A model generated the notes under the pieces. The model made no database searches, was not told where the DNA came from, and worked only from the letters and a program-made list of their open reading frames with translations. The translations under genes and the position numbers were made by a program. Below, one piece after another: positions 28,284 through 37,795 of a stretch of DNA of 64,000 bases; the stretch's first letter is position 1; each line of letters begins with the position of its first letter. Source of the stretch: an uncultured Pelagibacteraceae bacterium (GTDB taxonomy: Bacteria > Pseudomonadota > Alphaproteobacteria > Pelagibacterales > Pelagibacteraceae); assembly GCA_902574035.1 (NCBI GenBank), contig CACGMC010000002.1, positions 124,001-188,000 of the forward strand, read 5' to 3'.

Positions 28284-28589
28284 CTACCAACTTGATTTTA
28301 TTATTCCAGGTATTTTTCCAGCAGATGCCATATCTCTTAGTGCAATCCTAGAAATTTTTAATTTTCTGTAATATCCATGTGGTCTTCCTGATACACCACA
28401 TCTATTTCTTACTCTTACTCGTGAAGAATTTTTTGGTAACTTATCTAATTTTAATTGAGCAGCGAATCTTTCAGCTAATTCCAATTTCTTATTCATTATT
28501 ATTTTTTTAAGCATTGCTCTTTTTTTTTCGTATCTCTTTGCCATTTTCATTCTTTTTAAATTTTTTTGTATAGCGCTTTTTTTTGCCAT
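28284..28589 (-). CDS. rpsN: 30S ribosomal protein S14
   Basis: Head protein of the small subunit. 101 residues, the long zinc-free form: the C-terminal RNRCGVSGRPHGYYRKLKISRIALRD has a single Cys rather than a C4 zinc site. Basic N-terminus beginning MAKKSAIQKN. Confidence 0.98.
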   Translation of the reverse strand: MAKKSAIQKNLKRMKMAKRYEKKRAMLKKIIMNKKLELAERFAAQLKLDKLPKNSSRVRVRNRCGVSGRPHGYYRKLKISRIALRDMASAGKIPGIIKSSW

Positions 28590-28590
28590 T

Positions 28591-29145
28591 TTATCTCCCC
28601 TTCTTTTCTGTAATTGGAAAATTAAATTCTTTTAAAAGTTCTAGTGTTCCTTTTTTTGAAGTATTTGAAGTAACAATTGTAATATCAAGTCCTCTAATTT
28701 TATCAACTTTGTCAAAATTAACCTCAGGAAATATAATATGTTCCTTAATACCAAAACTATAATTACCAGAATTATCAATTCCATCAGACTTTAGTCCTCT
28801 AAAGTCTTTAATCCTAGGTAAAGCAATATTTACTAATCTATCTATAAATTCATACATTTTATTTGATCTAAGAGTGACTTTTGCTCCAGCACTCTGACCT
28901 TTTCTTGTTTTAAAGTTAGCAATAGATTTTTTAAATTTTGTAACAACTGGTTTTTGCCCAGTGATTAAACTTAAGTCATCCAAACTTGTTTTAATTTTCT
29001 TTCCATCCAAAGCATCTTCTCCTAGACCCATATTTAAAACTATTTTTACTATTTTAGGTGCTTGGTGTTTATTTTTATAATTCAACTTGGTCATCAAATT
29101 TTTGATTATATCTTTTTCATATAGTGTCTTAAGTCTTGGTATCAT
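28591..29145 (-). CDS. rplE: 50S ribosomal protein L5
   Basis: 5S-rRNA-binding protein of the central protuberance. 184 residues with VLNMGLGEDALDGK, LITGQKPVVTKFKKSIANFK (the 5S contact region) and RDFRGL-type segment LPRIKDFRGLKSDG. One-base overlap with rplX. Confidence 0.98.
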   Translation of the reverse strand: MIPRLKTLYEKDIIKNLMTKLNYKNKHQAPKIVKIVLNMGLGEDALDGKKIKTSLDDLSLITGQKPVVTKFKKSIANFKTRKGQSAGAKVTLRSNKMYEFIDRLVNIALPRIKDFRGLKSDGIDNSGNYSFGIKEHIIFPEVNFDKVDKIRGLDITIVTSNTSKKGTLELLKEFNFPITEKKGR

Positions 29146-29405
29146 TATTTTTTAGTTCCTTTTTTGGTTTTAATTTTACTAGATTGTTTATCAATATTTT
29201 TTATATTAGAAATATGTATAAAATTTTCCTTGGAAATAATTCCACCCTTGTTTTCTTTTGTAGGTTTAAGGTGTTTTTTAATCATGTTTATAGCTTTAAT
29301 TTTTACTCTGTTTAAAACTCTATTAATTTCTAAAACTTCGCCAGTTTTACCTTTGTCTTTTCCAGAAATAATTTTAACTTGAGCTCCTTTTTTTATAGTT
29401 AACAT
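29145..29405 (-). CDS. rplX: 50S ribosomal protein L24
   Basis: Assembly-initiator protein with a KOW motif ([16 protein letters not shown], residues ~12-27). 86 residues, shorter than the usual ~100 because the C-terminal part is reduced to a Lys-rich tail. Context between rplN and rplE confirms the identity. Confidence 0.95.
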   Translation of the reverse strand: MLTIKKGAQVKIISGKDKGKTGEVLEINRVLNRVKIKAINMIKKHLKPTKENKGGIISKENFIHISNIKNIDKQSSKIKTKKGTKK

Positions 29406-29774
29406 TTATAAAACCTCCGGTGCCAATGATATAATTTTAGTATGGCCTCTTACTCTTAACTCTCTAGTAACCGGTCCAAATATTCTTGTCCCAATAGGCT
29501 CACCTTTTTCGTCTGTAAGAACAACCGCATTGGTATCAAACTGAATTTTTGATCCATCATTTCTAAATATCTCCTTTTTTGTTCTAACAACTACTGCCTT
29601 ATGAACTGCTCCTTTTTTAACTTTTCCTTTTGGAATAGCGTCTTTAACGCTTATTACGATTATATCGCCGACTGAGGCATATCTTCTTTTAGACCCACCA
29701 AGGACTTTAATACACTCAACTCTTTTAGCCCCTGTATTATCCGCTACATTTAATTCTGTTTGTACTTGTATCAT
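29406..29774 (-). CDS. rplN: 50S ribosomal protein L14
   Basis: Interface protein of the large subunit. 122 residues: [21 protein letters not shown] start and [13 protein letters not shown] near the end, both signatures of the family. Overlaps rpsQ by 4 bp. Confidence 0.98.
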   Translation of the reverse strand: MIQVQTELNVADNTGAKRVECIKVLGGSKRRYASVGDIIVISVKDAIPKGKVKKGAVHKAVVVRTKKEIFRNDGSKIQFDTNAVVLTDEKGEPIGTRIFGPVTRELRVRGHTKIISLAPEVL

Positions 29775-30001
29775 TTTTCAATAACTTTCCATCTTTTTTT
29801 TTTTGATATAGGGTTACACTCAATAATTTGAATAATTTCTCCTTCTTTAAATTTATTCTTTTCATCATGTGCGTGGTATTTTTTTGACCTTTTAATTACT
29901 TTTCCATAAAAGGGATGAGCAAACTTTCTGGTTACTTCAACAACCACTGTTTTATTATTTTTTGCACTTGTTATAACACCTTTTAAAATTTTTTTTGTCA
30001 T
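29771..30001 (-). CDS. rpsQ: 30S ribosomal protein S17
   Basis: Primary 16S-rRNA-binding protein, OB fold. 76 residues with [31 protein letters not shown], the conserved family core, and an [15 protein letters not shown] end. Overlaps rpmC and rplN by 4 bp each. Confidence 0.97.
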   Translation of the reverse strand: MTKKILKGVITSAKNNKTVVVEVTRKFAHPFYGKVIKRSKKYHAHDEKNKFKEGEIIQIIECNPISKKKRWKVIEK

Positions 30002-30189
30002 TTTGAACTTTTGATAGTTGTATATAGTCTAGCTATACTTTTTTTAATTTCACCGTATTGAGCAGGATTTTCAACTTGATTGTTTATTCTCTTAAATCTT
30101 ATATTTAATAAGTCTTTTTTTAAAACTTCAAGTTTTTTCAAAGCCTGATCTTTAGTCAATTTTTTATCTTCTTTTTTTTTTGTTGCCAT
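29998..30189 (-). CDS. rpmC: 50S ribosomal protein L29
   Basis: Small two-helix protein at the tunnel exit, docking site for trigger factor and SRP. 63 residues; the second helix has [19 protein letters not shown], the L29 signature. Starts 1 bp after rplP. Confidence 0.95.
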   Translation of the reverse strand: MATKKKEDKKLTKDQALKKLEVLKKDLLNIRFKRINNQVENPAQYGEIKKSIARLYTTIKSSK

Positions 30190-30190
30190 A

Positions 30191-30595
30191 TTATCTACTA
30201 ATAAATTTTGTTTTAATTGGTAATTTAGCTGATGCTTTATATAATGCCTCTCGAGCGACTTCCTCGGTCACACCATCAATCTCAAATATAATTCTGCCAG
30301 GTTTCACTCTACAAGCATAATATTCGGGTGAACCTTTGCCCTTACCCATTCTGACTTCAGTGGGTTTTTTTGAAACTGGGATATTTGGAAATATTCTAGT
30401 CCAAACTTTACCTGTTCTTTTCATATACCTAGTAAGAGCAACTCTAGCTGCCTCTATTTGCTTTCCAATTACTCTTTCTGGCTGCATTGCTTTAAGACCA
30501 AATTGTCCATAATTTAAAGTTACGGCACGACTTGCCTTGCCTTTAATTCTGCCTTTAAATGCTTTTCTATACTTAGTTCTTGTTGGTTGTAACAT
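30191..30595 (-). CDS. rplP: 50S ribosomal protein L16
   Basis: Protein near the A-site of the large subunit. 134 residues: [16 protein letters not shown] start, [20 protein letters not shown], and [19 protein letters not shown]. Its start overlaps rpsC by 23 bp, one of the larger overlaps in the block. Confidence 0.98.
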   Translation of the reverse strand: MLQPTRTKYRKAFKGRIKGKASRAVTLNYGQFGLKAMQPERVIGKQIEAARVALTRYMKRTGKVWTRIFPNIPVSKKPTEVRMGKGKGSPEYYACRVKPGRIIFEIDGVTEEVAREALYKASAKLPIKTKFISR

Positions 30596-31259
30596 TTTTT
30601 ACTCTTTCTATTTTTTCTTTCTCTATATCTTTATCAAATAAAGCACCTTTAAATATCCAAACTTTAATACCTATAATCCCGTAAGTTGTTAAAGCCTCAG
30701 CAAAACCATAGTCTATATTTGCTCTTAAAGTATGTGAAGGAATACTTCCTTCTCTTAACCACTCTGTTCTTGCTATTTCATTCCCAGCTAATCTTCCACT
30801 GACCATAACTTTAATACCTTTTGCATTTAATCTCATTGCTGACTGCATAGCTCTTTTCATCGCTCTTCTGTAAGCTATTCTTTTTACTAATTGCTGTGCT
30901 ATATTTTCAGCTACTAAATTAGCGTTTAATTCCGGTTTTTTAATTTCTTTTATATTTACATTCACGTCACTATCTGTAATTTTCATTAGATTTTTTTTTA
31001 TTTTTTCAATATCAGATCCTTTTTTTCCTATAACAAAACCCGGTCTTGAAGTGTGAATTGAAACTGTGCATTTTTTTGATGATCTTTCTATTATAATTTC
31101 AGACACTCCAGAATTTGTAATATTCTTTTTAATATATTCTCTCATTTTAAAATCTTCTATCAGATACTTTCCAAAATCCTTCTTTTTAGCAAACCATGTG
31201 GAGTCCCAGCCACGGTTTATTCCAAGTCTTAAACCAATTGGATTAATTTTTTGGCCCAT
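30573..31259 (-). CDS. rpsC: 30S ribosomal protein S3
   Basis: Part of the mRNA entry channel. KH domain with [21 protein letters not shown]-domain with [16 protein letters not shown] and the [17 protein letters not shown] signature. 228 residues. Overlaps rplV by 17 bp and rplP by 23 bp. Confidence 0.98.
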   Translation of the reverse strand: MGQKINPIGLRLGINRGWDSTWFAKKKDFGKYLIEDFKMREYIKKNITNSGVSEIIIERSSKKCTVSIHTSRPGFVIGKKGSDIEKIKKNLMKITDSDVNVNIKEIKKPELNANLVAENIAQQLVKRIAYRRAMKRAMQSAMRLNAKGIKVMVSGRLAGNEIARTEWLREGSIPSHTLRANIDYGFAEALTTYGIIGIKVWIFKGALFDKDIEKEKIERVKNVTTNKN

Positions 31260-31617
31260 TTTTCGTCTCCTTTCTCTCGCTTAAAATAATTGTAATTCTA
31301 CTAAACGGTTTTTTAATTGGACTAGCTCTTCCTTTCGCCCTTGGTCTAAATCTCTTCATTACCAAAGATTTACCAACATAAGCTTCTTTCACATATAAAT
31401 TATCAATATCAAACTGATTATTATTTTCAGCATTTGCAATTGCAGATTTCACTGTTTTACTTACGTCAGATGATATCTTTTTTCTTATAAAATCTAAATC
31501 TCTTAAGACGATATCAACTTTTTTTCCTCTAATGTGATCTAAAACCAAAGATATTTTTCTTGGACTTGATCTTACATTTTTGTTTATAGCTTTAACTATA
31601 TTACTATTTTTTTGCAT
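31243..31617 (-). CDS. rplV: 50S ribosomal protein L22
   Basis: Lines the peptide exit tunnel. I place the start at ATG 31617 ([21 protein letters not shown]), giving 124 residues and a 14-bp overlap with rpsS. The longer open frame reaching 31716 would only translate rpsS sequence out of frame. The C-terminal loop [16 protein letters not shown], which reaches into the tunnel, is intact. Confidence 0.96.
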   Translation of the reverse strand: MQKNSNIVKAINKNVRSSPRKISLVLDHIRGKKVDIVLRDLDFIRKKISSDVSKTVKSAIANAENNNQFDIDNLYVKEAYVGKSLVMKRFRPRAKGRASPIKKPFSRITIILSERKETKNGPKN

Positions 31618-31936
31618 CTTTTGTTGCTCCAGTTGGTGCAGGTGCTGCGGCTGCTTTTTCAGCAGCAGCTTTTTTATCTGCTGGTGTATGCCCTTTAAAA
31701 GTTCTAGTTGGTGCAAATTCCCCTAATTTATGTCCTACCATTTCTTCGGAAATTGTTATAGGGATAAAAGATTTTCCATTATGAATCATAAAACTGTGTC
31801 CAACAAAATCAGGAATAATTGTTGAATTTCTCGACCAGGTTTTAATAGGTTTTTTTGCAGGATTATTTTTTAATTTATCAATCTTTTTTAATAAACTTGG
31901 ATGTACAAATGGACCTTTCCAAATAGCTCTAGTCAT
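31604..31936 (-). CDS. rpsS: 30S ribosomal protein S19
   Basis: Head protein. The core [19 protein letters not shown] ... [25 protein letters not shown] ... [16 protein letters not shown] is conserved through about residue 85. It is followed by an alanine-rich tail ([12 protein letters not shown]) absent from the E. coli protein, total 110 residues against ~92. The DNA for the tail is visibly richer in G+C than its surroundings. Confidence 0.97.
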   Translation of the reverse strand: MTRAIWKGPFVHPSLLKKIDKLKNNPAKKPIKTWSRNSTIIPDFVGHSFMIHNGKSFIPITISEEMVGHKLGEFAPTRTFKGHTPADKKAAAEKAAAAPAPTGATKDAKK

Positions 31937-31938
31937 AA

Positions 31939-32769
31939 TTATTTTCTTTTCTTCCTTCTAGTTATTATAAATTTGTCACTTCTTTTTGGTCTTCTTGTTT
32001 TTAATCCTTTTGCAGATTGACCCCATGGTGAAACTGGGCTTCTACCTCCTGAAGTTTTACCTTCACCTCCTCCGTGAGGATGGTCAACTGGATTCATTGC
32101 TACCCCTCTGGACTGGGGTCTCTTACCTTTCCATCTATTTCTACCTGCTTTTCCAATTTTAATATTTTTTTGATCCGGATTTGAAACAGATCCTATAGTT
32201 GCATTACAATTTATACTTACTTTTCTAGTTTCACCTGAGGAAAGTTTTAGAATAGCATAATCATCATCTATACCAGAAAGAGTTACTGACGATCCTGCAG
32301 ATCTAGCTAATTTTCCTCCATTTCCTGGTATTAATTCAACATTATGGATTGTTGTTCCAGGTGGAATATCTTTTAGTTTAAGACAGTTTCCAACTTTAAT
32401 CTCTATGTTTTCACCAGAAATTATTTTATCTCCTGGCTTAACTCCTTGGGGGCACAAAATATAATTTTTAACTTCGTCTTCATATTTAACTAAAGCAATG
32501 TATGAAGTTCTGTTAGGGTCGTACTCAATACGCTCAATAATTGCTGAAATATTTTTTTTATTTCTTAAAAAATCTATTGTTCTGTACTTATGCTTAACTC
32601 CACCACCTCTGTGCCTTGAGGTTATTCTTCCGTAGTTATTTCTTCCTCCAGAGGATTTCTGACCTTTTGTTAAAGGTTTATAGGGCGAACCCTTCCACAA
32701 ACCGCTTTTATTAACTATAACGGTTCCTCTTGTAGATTTAGTATAGGGTTTGAAAGTTTTTAAACTCAT
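31939..32769 (-). CDS. rplB: 50S ribosomal protein L2
   Basis: Core protein near the peptidyl-transferase centre and a subunit bridge. 276 residues, with [35 protein letters not shown] and the C-terminal [29 protein letters not shown], which carries the functionally important His. Confidence 0.98.
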   Translation of the reverse strand: MSLKTFKPYTKSTRGTVIVNKSGLWKGSPYKPLTKGQKSSGGRNNYGRITSRHRGGGVKHKYRTIDFLRNKKNISAIIERIEYDPNRTSYIALVKYEDEVKNYILCPQGVKPGDKIISGENIEIKVGNCLKLKDIPPGTTIHNVELIPGNGGKLARSAGSSVTLSGIDDDYAILKLSSGETRKVSINCNATIGSVSNPDQKNIKIGKAGRNRWKGKRPQSRGVAMNPVDHPHGGGEGKTSGGRSPVSPWGQSAKGLKTRRPKRSDKFIITRRKKRK

Positions 32770-32771
32770 AA

Positions 32772-33065
32772 TTAAATTCCAGTAGTAAGATCAATACTTT
32801 GACCTTTTTTTAAAGTTACGATTGCTTTTTTATAACCGCTTTTTTTTGAAAGTCGACCCTGTTTAAGTTTTATTTTTGATTTTAGGTTAACAATATTTAC
32901 TTTTATAACGTTTACTTTAAATAATTTTTCTATATTTTTTTTGATATTTTTTTTATTAGCTTTTTTGTGCACTTTAAATACTGTTTTATTCTGTTCTGAA
33001 AGTATAGTTGCCTTTTCTGTAATTATCGGCCTTATAATAGAATCTAAATAATTAATTTTTTTCAT
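32772..33065 (-). CDS. rplW: 50S ribosomal protein L23
   Basis: Tunnel-exit protein that docks trigger factor. 97 residues with IIRPIITEKATIL near the N-terminus and KVNIVNLKSKIKLKQGRLSKKSGYKKAIV at the C-terminus. Start overlaps rplD by 14 bp. Confidence 0.96.
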   Translation of the reverse strand: MKKINYLDSIIRPIITEKATILSEQNKTVFKVHKKANKKNIKKNIEKLFKVNVIKVNIVNLKSKIKLKQGRLSKKSGYKKAIVTLKKGQSIDLTTGI

Positions 33066-33687
33066 TAAGAATCCTTTTTTCGAGATTTTTAACCGAACTT
33101 TGAGTTAACAAAACATTTTTATACTTCATCATATCGAAAATATTAGCTCCAGCGTCATTTATAATTTTAAGGTTTTTAATATTTCTTGCAGATTTATTAA
33201 TGTTCTTTAAAGTTTCTAAATCAGAAATAATAACAACATTCATAAGATTGTTTTTTTTTAAAAAATTGTTAAATTCTTTAGTCTTTTTAATTTCTTTCTT
33301 TACATCAGATAAAATAAATAAATTTTTATCTGAATTTTTTTTGGAAAGGGTATGAGCTAATGCCAGTTTTCTAACTTTCTTGTTAATTTTTTTAATTTTA
33401 TATACCGCTCCTTTAGGACCGTGAGCGACACCTCCACCAACAAAAATAGGAGCTTTTCTACTTGCGTGACGAGCGCCTCCACTTCCTTTTTGAGGTACAA
33501 TTTTTTTTGTTGAACCTTTAATTTCATTTTTTTGTTTTGTTTTAGCGGTCCTAGGCTTTAAATGGTTTAATTGCCAATCAATGACAGATTTAATTAATTT
33601 ATAGTTAATTTTGTGCTTTAAAATCTTATCAGAAACTTCAATAGTTTCTGACTTATTATTTTCTAAATTTAAAAGTTTAAATTTCAT
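33052..33687 (-). CDS. rplD: 50S ribosomal protein L4
   Basis: Tunnel-lining protein; in E. coli also the S10-operon autorepressor. 211 residues with the extended loop motif PQKGSGGARHASRKAPIFVGGGVAHGP and the C-terminal NILLTQ-like strand NVLLTQSSV. No S10-type leader hairpin is expected because rpsJ follows fusA directly here. Confidence 0.97.
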   Translation of the reverse strand: MKFKLLNLENNKSETIEVSDKILKHKINYKLIKSVIDWQLNHLKPRTAKTKQKNEIKGSTKKIVPQKGSGGARHASRKAPIFVGGGVAHGPKGAVYKIKKINKKVRKLALAHTLSKKNSDKNLFILSDVKKEIKKTKEFNNFLKKNNLMNVVIISDLETLKNINKSARNIKNLKIINDAGANIFDMMKYKNVLLTQSSVKNLEKRILNEKN

Positions 33688-34395
33688 TTATTTTTTTTTA
33701 CCTTTCGCTGCCTCATCCTTTTTAATTTTTGCATTATATTTTTCTAAAGTGGTTTTCCGTCTCACTATTTTTACTGACTCTCTTAAATAAATAGTTGAGT
33801 TTTTCCCGCCAGGTATCGAGCCCTTTAAATAAAGAAGGTTATTATCTAAATCTGATTTTATTATTTCAAGATTAAGCATTGTTCTAAATTTATCTCCCAT
33901 ATGACCAGCCATTTTTTTACCTTTGAATACTTTTCCTGGATCTTGATTTTGACCAGTTGAACCATGTGCCCTATGTGAAATAGAGACGCCATGTGATGCT
34001 CTTAATCCAGCAAAATTCCATCTTTTCATGGCTCCGGCAAAACCTTTACCTATCGTTTTTGACTTAACATCAACAAATTTTTTATCCTTTAATAATTCTA
34101 AACCTAATTCGTTCCCAGTTTTATAGCTCTCTGTATTATCGACTCTATATTCTTTTAAAATTTTTTTTGGTTCAGTATTTTTTTTAGTAAAATAGCCTTT
34201 CATTTGTTTTGTTAGTTTAGAATTTTTTGTTTTAAAATATCCGATCTTCACTGCTGCATACCCTCTTTTGTCTTTTTCAATAATGTCAATCACGCGGCCA
34301 GTTTCAATTTTAATAACGGTTACAGGAACAGATTGACCAGATTGTAAAAATTCTCTCGTCATGCCTAATTTTGTTCCTATTAATCCAATACTCAT
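33688..34395 (-). CDS. rplC: 50S ribosomal protein L3
   Basis: Assembly-initiator protein reaching the peptidyl-transferase centre. 235 residues: [13 protein letters not shown] start, the [18 protein letters not shown] loop region, [23 protein letters not shown], which includes the Gln methylated by PrmB in other bacteria, and a lysine-rich C-terminal tail. Confidence 0.98.
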   Translation of the reverse strand: MSIGLIGTKLGMTREFLQSGQSVPVTVIKIETGRVIDIIEKDKRGYAAVKIGYFKTKNSKLTKQMKGYFTKKNTEPKKILKEYRVDNTESYKTGNELGLELLKDKKFVDVKSKTIGKGFAGAMKRWNFAGLRASHGVSISHRAHGSTGQNQDPGKVFKGKKMAGHMGDKFRTMLNLEIIKSDLDNNLLYLKGSIPGGKNSTIYLRESVKIVRRKTTLEKYNAKIKKDEAAKGKKK

Positions 34396-34397
34396 AG

Positions 34398-34706
34398 TTA
34401 TATTTTTATTTCTATATCTACTCCCGAAGCCAAATCTAGTTTCATAAGGGCCTCTACAGTTTGGGGAGTTGGTTCAATTATGTCAATTAATCTTTTATGG
34501 GTTCTCGACTCAAATTGTTCTCTACTTTTTTTATCAATATGTGGAGATCTTAAAACTGTATATCTCTCAATTCTAGTAGGTAATGGTATCGGTCCTTTTA
34601 CTTGGGCGCCAGTTCTTTTAGCCGTATTAACAATTTCTTCTGTAGAAAGATCTAAGATTTTATTGTCATAAGCTTTAAGATGAATTCTTATATTTTGATT
34701 TTCCAT
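34398..34706 (-). CDS. rpsJ: 30S ribosomal protein S10
   Basis: Head protein and NusB partner in antitermination. 102 residues: [14 protein letters not shown] near the start, [29 protein letters not shown] signature. It follows fusA by 1 bp; in E. coli a tufA gene or operon boundary separates them, so the S10 genes are continuous with the str genes here. Confidence 0.98.
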   Translation of the reverse strand: MENQNIRIHLKAYDNKILDLSTEEIVNTAKRTGAQVKGPIPLPTRIERYTVLRSPHIDKKSREQFESRTHKRLIDIIEPTPQTVEALMKLDLASGVDIEIKI

Positions 34707-34707
34707 A

Positions 34708-36783
34708 TTATGCTAATTTTTTTGTTACCTCATCCTGAACATTTTGTGGCACTTTATCATAATGACTAAATTGCATTGTATACTGTGCTCTTCCTTGTGT
34801 TGAGGATCTAAGATTATTAATATAGCCAAACATATTTGCTAAAGGGACTGTCGCTTGTATTGCGGTTGCATTACCTCTAGGCTCTGTGGAACCTACTTGA
34901 CCTCTCCGGCTGTTAAGATCTCCAATCACATCACCCATAAAATCTTCTGGTGTAACAACTTCTACTTTCATTATAGGCTCAAGTAATTTTAACTGTGCTT
35001 TAGTGCAAGCATCTCTAAAACACATTCTGCTTGCTATTTCAAAAGCTAGCACACTCGAGTCTACGTCGTGATGTAATCCGTCGAGAATTGTTACTTTATA
35101 ATCAATCAAAGGGAAGCCCGCTAAAATTCCACTATCAGCTACGCTCTCAACACCTTTCTCAACACCAGGTATAAACTCTTTAGGTATCGCTCCACCTTTT
35201 ATTTTATTTTCAACTTCCCTACCTTTTCCTGGCTCTAACGGCTCGACTTGTAAAGTTACCTTTGCAAATTGTCCTGCTCCTCCGCTTTGTTTTTTATGTA
35301 TGTAAGTTACTTCCGATGAACCAAGTATGGTTTCACGATAAGCAACTTGAGGAGCTCCAATATTTGCTTCAACTTTAAATTCTCTTTTCATTCTATCCAC
35401 AATAATATCTAAGTGTAGTTCTCCCATACCTTTAATGATTGTTTGTCCAGACTCTTCGTCAGATGTGACTCTAAATGAGGGGTCTTCTTTAGCTAATCTA
35501 CCTAAGGCTTCACCCATTTTTTCTTGGTCACCTTTTGTTTTTGGTTCAACTGCAATTTCAATTACCGGATCGGGAAATTCCATTGGTTCAAGTAAAACCG
35601 GGTTATCTTCATCACATAAAGTATGCCCAGTAATTGTGTACTTTAATCCAGCTAATGCTACTATATCTCCGGCATTAGCTTCTTTTATATCTTCTCTGCT
35701 ATTTGCGTGCATTAATAACATTCTTCCAACTCTTTCTGATTTTTCTTTTGAAGAATTATAAACAGATGTGCCAGACTTTAATGTTCCAGAGTAAATCCTA
35801 ACAAAAGTTAAAGATCCTACAAAAGGATCATTAGCAACTTTAAATGCTAAACCAGAAAAAGGCTCATTATCAGCAAATTTCATTTGAACTTTGTCATCTG
35901 AACCCAATTTAGTACCTTCAATTGATTTTAAGTCTTGTGGACTTGGCAAATAATCTATAACTGCGTCCAATAATGGTTGTACACCTTTGTTCTTAAAGGC
36001 AGAACCAGTAGTAATCGGTACAAAACTAAATTCCAATGTACCTTTTCTAATACATTTGATTAAATCTGTCTCAGAAGGTTCTTTTCCATTTAAATAATCT
36101 TCCATTAATTTTTCATCTTGTTCAACTGCAGTTTCTACTAATTCTTTTCTATATTGATTTGCTTTTTCTTTAAGATCGGCAGGAATATCAGCAAGGTCAA
36201 ACTTGGCACCCAAATCTTCGTTTTGCCAAATAACAGCTTTCATTTTAACTAAGTCGACTATACCTTTTAAATCAGCTTCGGAACCAACAGGAATTTGTAA
36301 AACTAGGGGCTTTGCACCAAGTCTGTCTTTTATCATATCAACACATCTAAAAAAATCTGCTCCAGTTCTGTCTAATTTGTTTACAAAACATATTCTTGGG
36401 ACTTTATATTTATCTGCTTGTCTCCATACTGTTTCTGATTGAGGTTCAACACCAGCAACACCATCAAATACTGCGACAGCACCATCTAAGACTTTTAAAG
36501 ATCTCTCTACTTCGATTGTAAAGTCTACGTGTCCAGGGGTATCAATAATATTAATTCTATGATCTCTCCAAAAACAAGTTGTAGCTGCTGAGGTAATTGT
36601 TATTCCTCTTTCCTGTTCTTGCTCCATCCAATCCATTGTAGCAGCACCATCATGCACTTCTCCTATTTTATGACTTTTACCTGTGTAATATAAAATTCTT
36701 TCAGTTGTTGTAGTCTTACCAGCATCAATATGTGCCATTATTCCAATATTACGATACTTATCTAATGAATATTTTTTTGACAT
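34708..36783 (-). CDS. fusA: Elongation factor G
   Basis: GTPase driving ribosomal translocation. 691 residues: G1 [13 protein letters not shown] (residues 16-28), G2 [12 protein letters not shown]3 [10 protein letters not shown]4 NKLD; domains II-V follow, including [14 protein letters not shown] and [15 protein letters not shown]. Canonical bacterial EF-G rather than the mitochondrial-like or EF-G2 type. Follows rpsG by 3 bp. Confidence 0.98.
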   Translation of the reverse strand: MSKKYSLDKYRNIGIMAHIDAGKTTTTERILYYTGKSHKIGEVHDGAATMDWMEQEQERGITITSAATTCFWRDHRINIIDTPGHVDFTIEVERSLKVLDGAVAVFDGVAGVEPQSETVWRQADKYKVPRICFVNKLDRTGADFFRCVDMIKDRLGAKPLVLQIPVGSEADLKGIVDLVKMKAVIWQNEDLGAKFDLADIPADLKEKANQYRKELVETAVEQDEKLMEDYLNGKEPSETDLIKCIRKGTLEFSFVPITTGSAFKNKGVQPLLDAVIDYLPSPQDLKSIEGTKLGSDDKVQMKFADNEPFSGLAFKVANDPFVGSLTFVRIYSGTLKSGTSVYNSSKEKSERVGRMLLMHANSREDIKEANAGDIVALAGLKYTITGHTLCDEDNPVLLEPMEFPDPVIEIAVEPKTKGDQEKMGEALGRLAKEDPSFRVTSDEESGQTIIKGMGELHLDIIVDRMKREFKVEANIGAPQVAYRETILGSSEVTYIHKKQSGGAGQFAKVTLQVEPLEPGKGREVENKIKGGAIPKEFIPGVEKGVESVADSGILAGFPLIDYKVTILDGLHHDVDSSVLAFEIASRMCFRDACTKAQLKLLEPIMKVEVVTPEDFMGDVIGDLNSRRGQVGSTEPRGNATAIQATVPLANMFGYINNLRSSTQGRAQYTMQFSHYDKVPQNVQDEVTKKLA

Positions 36784-36786
36784 AAA

Positions 36787-37257
36787 TTACCACCTAAAAT
36801 GAGCAAAAGCTTTGTTAGACTCTGCCATCTTATGAGTGTCCTCTCTCTTTTTAATTGCCGATCCTTTGTTCTGTGAAGCATCTAGAATTTCAAAATATAA
36901 TTTTTCTGACATTGTTTTATTTTTTCTTTTTCTTGTTGCTTCGATTATCCATCTTAAAGCTAAAGCTTGACCCCTGTTAGATTTAACTTCCACTGGAACC
37001 TGATATGTGGCTCCACCAACTCTTCTTGATCTAACCTCTAGATTTGGTTTTACATTGCTGATAGCGTTGTTAAAAACTTTTATTGGATCTTCATTCCCTT
37101 TTTGTTTAATTTTTTCTAAAGCATCATACAAAATTTTTTCTGCAGTTGATCTTTTGCCATCATACATAATTGAATTTATAAATTTTGATATCACAACAGA
37201 TCTATATTTAGGATCAGGATAAATTTTTCTTACAGGAGCTTTTCTTTTTCTAGACAT
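36787..37257 (-). CDS. rpsG: 30S ribosomal protein S7
   Basis: Assembly initiator of the 30S head. I choose ATG 37257 ([11 protein letters not shown]), giving 156 residues, the family length, and a 4-bp gap after rpsL. The frame stays open to 37383, but that part overlaps rpsL and has no S7 similarity. Conserved: [30 protein letters not shown] and the [15 protein letters not shown] end. Confidence 0.97.
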   Translation of the reverse strand: MSRKRKAPVRKIYPDPKYRSVVISKFINSIMYDGKRSTAEKILYDALEKIKQKGNEDPIKVFNNAISNVKPNLEVRSRRVGGATYQVPVEVKSNRGQALALRWIIEATRKRKNKTMSEKLYFEILDASQNKGSAIKKREDTHKMAESNKAFAHFRW

Positions 37258-37261
37258 GATT

Positions 37262-37633
37262 TTATTTTGGTTTTTTTGTTCCGTAAAGTGAACGTCTTTT
37301 CTTTCTATTTGCAACTCCTTGAGTATCAAGATTTCCTCTAAGAATATGATATCTAACACCTGGTAAATCCTTAACTCTTCCACCTCTTATCATTACTACT
37401 GAGTGTTCCTGTAAATTATGTCCTTCTCCGGGTATATAAGCCGTAACTTCAAATCCATTAGACAATCGAACCCTTGCAACTTTTCTTAAAGCAGAGTTCG
37501 GTTTTTTTGGAGTTGTTGTATACACCTTGACACAAACACCCCTTTTCAAAGGCTGTCTTTGTAGAGCTGGAACTTTGTTCCTAACTAAAGGTTTAATTCT
37601 CCCTTTTTTTATTAACTGGTTTATAGTCGGCAT
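37262..37633 (-). CDS. rpsL: 30S ribosomal protein S12
   Basis: Decoding-centre protein. 123 residues: [12 protein letters not shown] start, [19 protein letters not shown] (the Lys that becomes resistant when mutated is wild-type) and [14 protein letters not shown], the second streptomycin region, also wild-type. First gene after a 162-bp gap holding a candidate promoter and a structured leader. Confidence 0.98.
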   Translation of the reverse strand: MPTINQLIKKGRIKPLVRNKVPALQRQPLKRGVCVKVYTTTPKKPNSALRKVARVRLSNGFEVTAYIPGEGHNLQEHSVVMIRGGRVKDLPGVRYHILRGNLDTQGVANRKKRRSLYGTKKPK

Positions 37634-37643
37634 TTTTTATTTT

Positions 37644-37712
37644 GAAGTAAAAGATAAGGTTTGCCTGGTATAGGTCATTGTTAGTGTTTAAGGCTAAATT
37701 CCACCTTACTTC
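37644..37712 (-). other. Possible structured 5' leader of rpsL mRNA
   Basis: On the minus strand GAAGT-AAGGT (from 37703-37712) can pair with ACCTT (37656-37660) and ACTTC (37644-37648), leaving a 7-nt bulge, with a short CCT/AGG hairpin inside (~37663-37675). This closes a domain ending about 10 nt before the rpsL ATG. It could be an autoregulatory site for a ribosomal protein; fold judged by eye only. Confidence 0.35.
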
Positions 37713-37752
37713 TAACTTTCAAAATTGCGCTAAACTAGCATCGAAGTTAGAA
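37710..37752 (-). repeat. Nested inverted repeat around the rpsL promoter
   Basis: Plus strand: TTCTAACTT (37710-37718) and its perfect complement AAGTTAGAA (37744-37752), separated by 25 bp. Inside lies a second perfect dyad, GCTA-aac-TAGC (37729-37739), which contains most of the -10 box. As DNA it could be an operator; in RNA reading through from rpoC it would fold into a 9-bp stem with an inner hairpin. Confidence 0.6.
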
Positions 37753-37759
37753 AAGTCAA
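37732..37759 (-). promoter_or_regulatory. Candidate promoter of rpsL (str-S10-spc genes)
   Basis: On the minus strand TTGACT (37754-37759), 16-bp spacer and an extended -10, TGC-TAGTTT (-10 at 37732-37737). Predicted start ~37725, leader about 92 nt. It lies between rpoC and rpsL, the only sizeable gap in the long ribosomal block. The -10 sits in the middle of a nested inverted repeat. No convincing rho-independent terminator follows rpoC, so read-through from upstream is also likely. Confidence 0.55.
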
Positions 37760-37795
37760 CGATTTTTGGTTAATTTATTGCCTAAAAATATTGGA

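Noticed and set aside
31618-31716. 33-residue N-terminal extension of L22 ([11 protein letters not shown]...)
   Set aside because: It is the rpsS alanine-rich tail read out of frame; L22 similarity begins at the ATG at 31617.
37258-37383. 42-residue N-terminal extension of S7
   Set aside because: It overlaps rpsL coding sequence and carries no S7 features; ATG 37257 gives the family length.
37760-37795. Rho-independent terminator after rpoC
   Set aside because: Only a weak CCAATA/TAGG pairing without a proper stem and U-run; not supportable.
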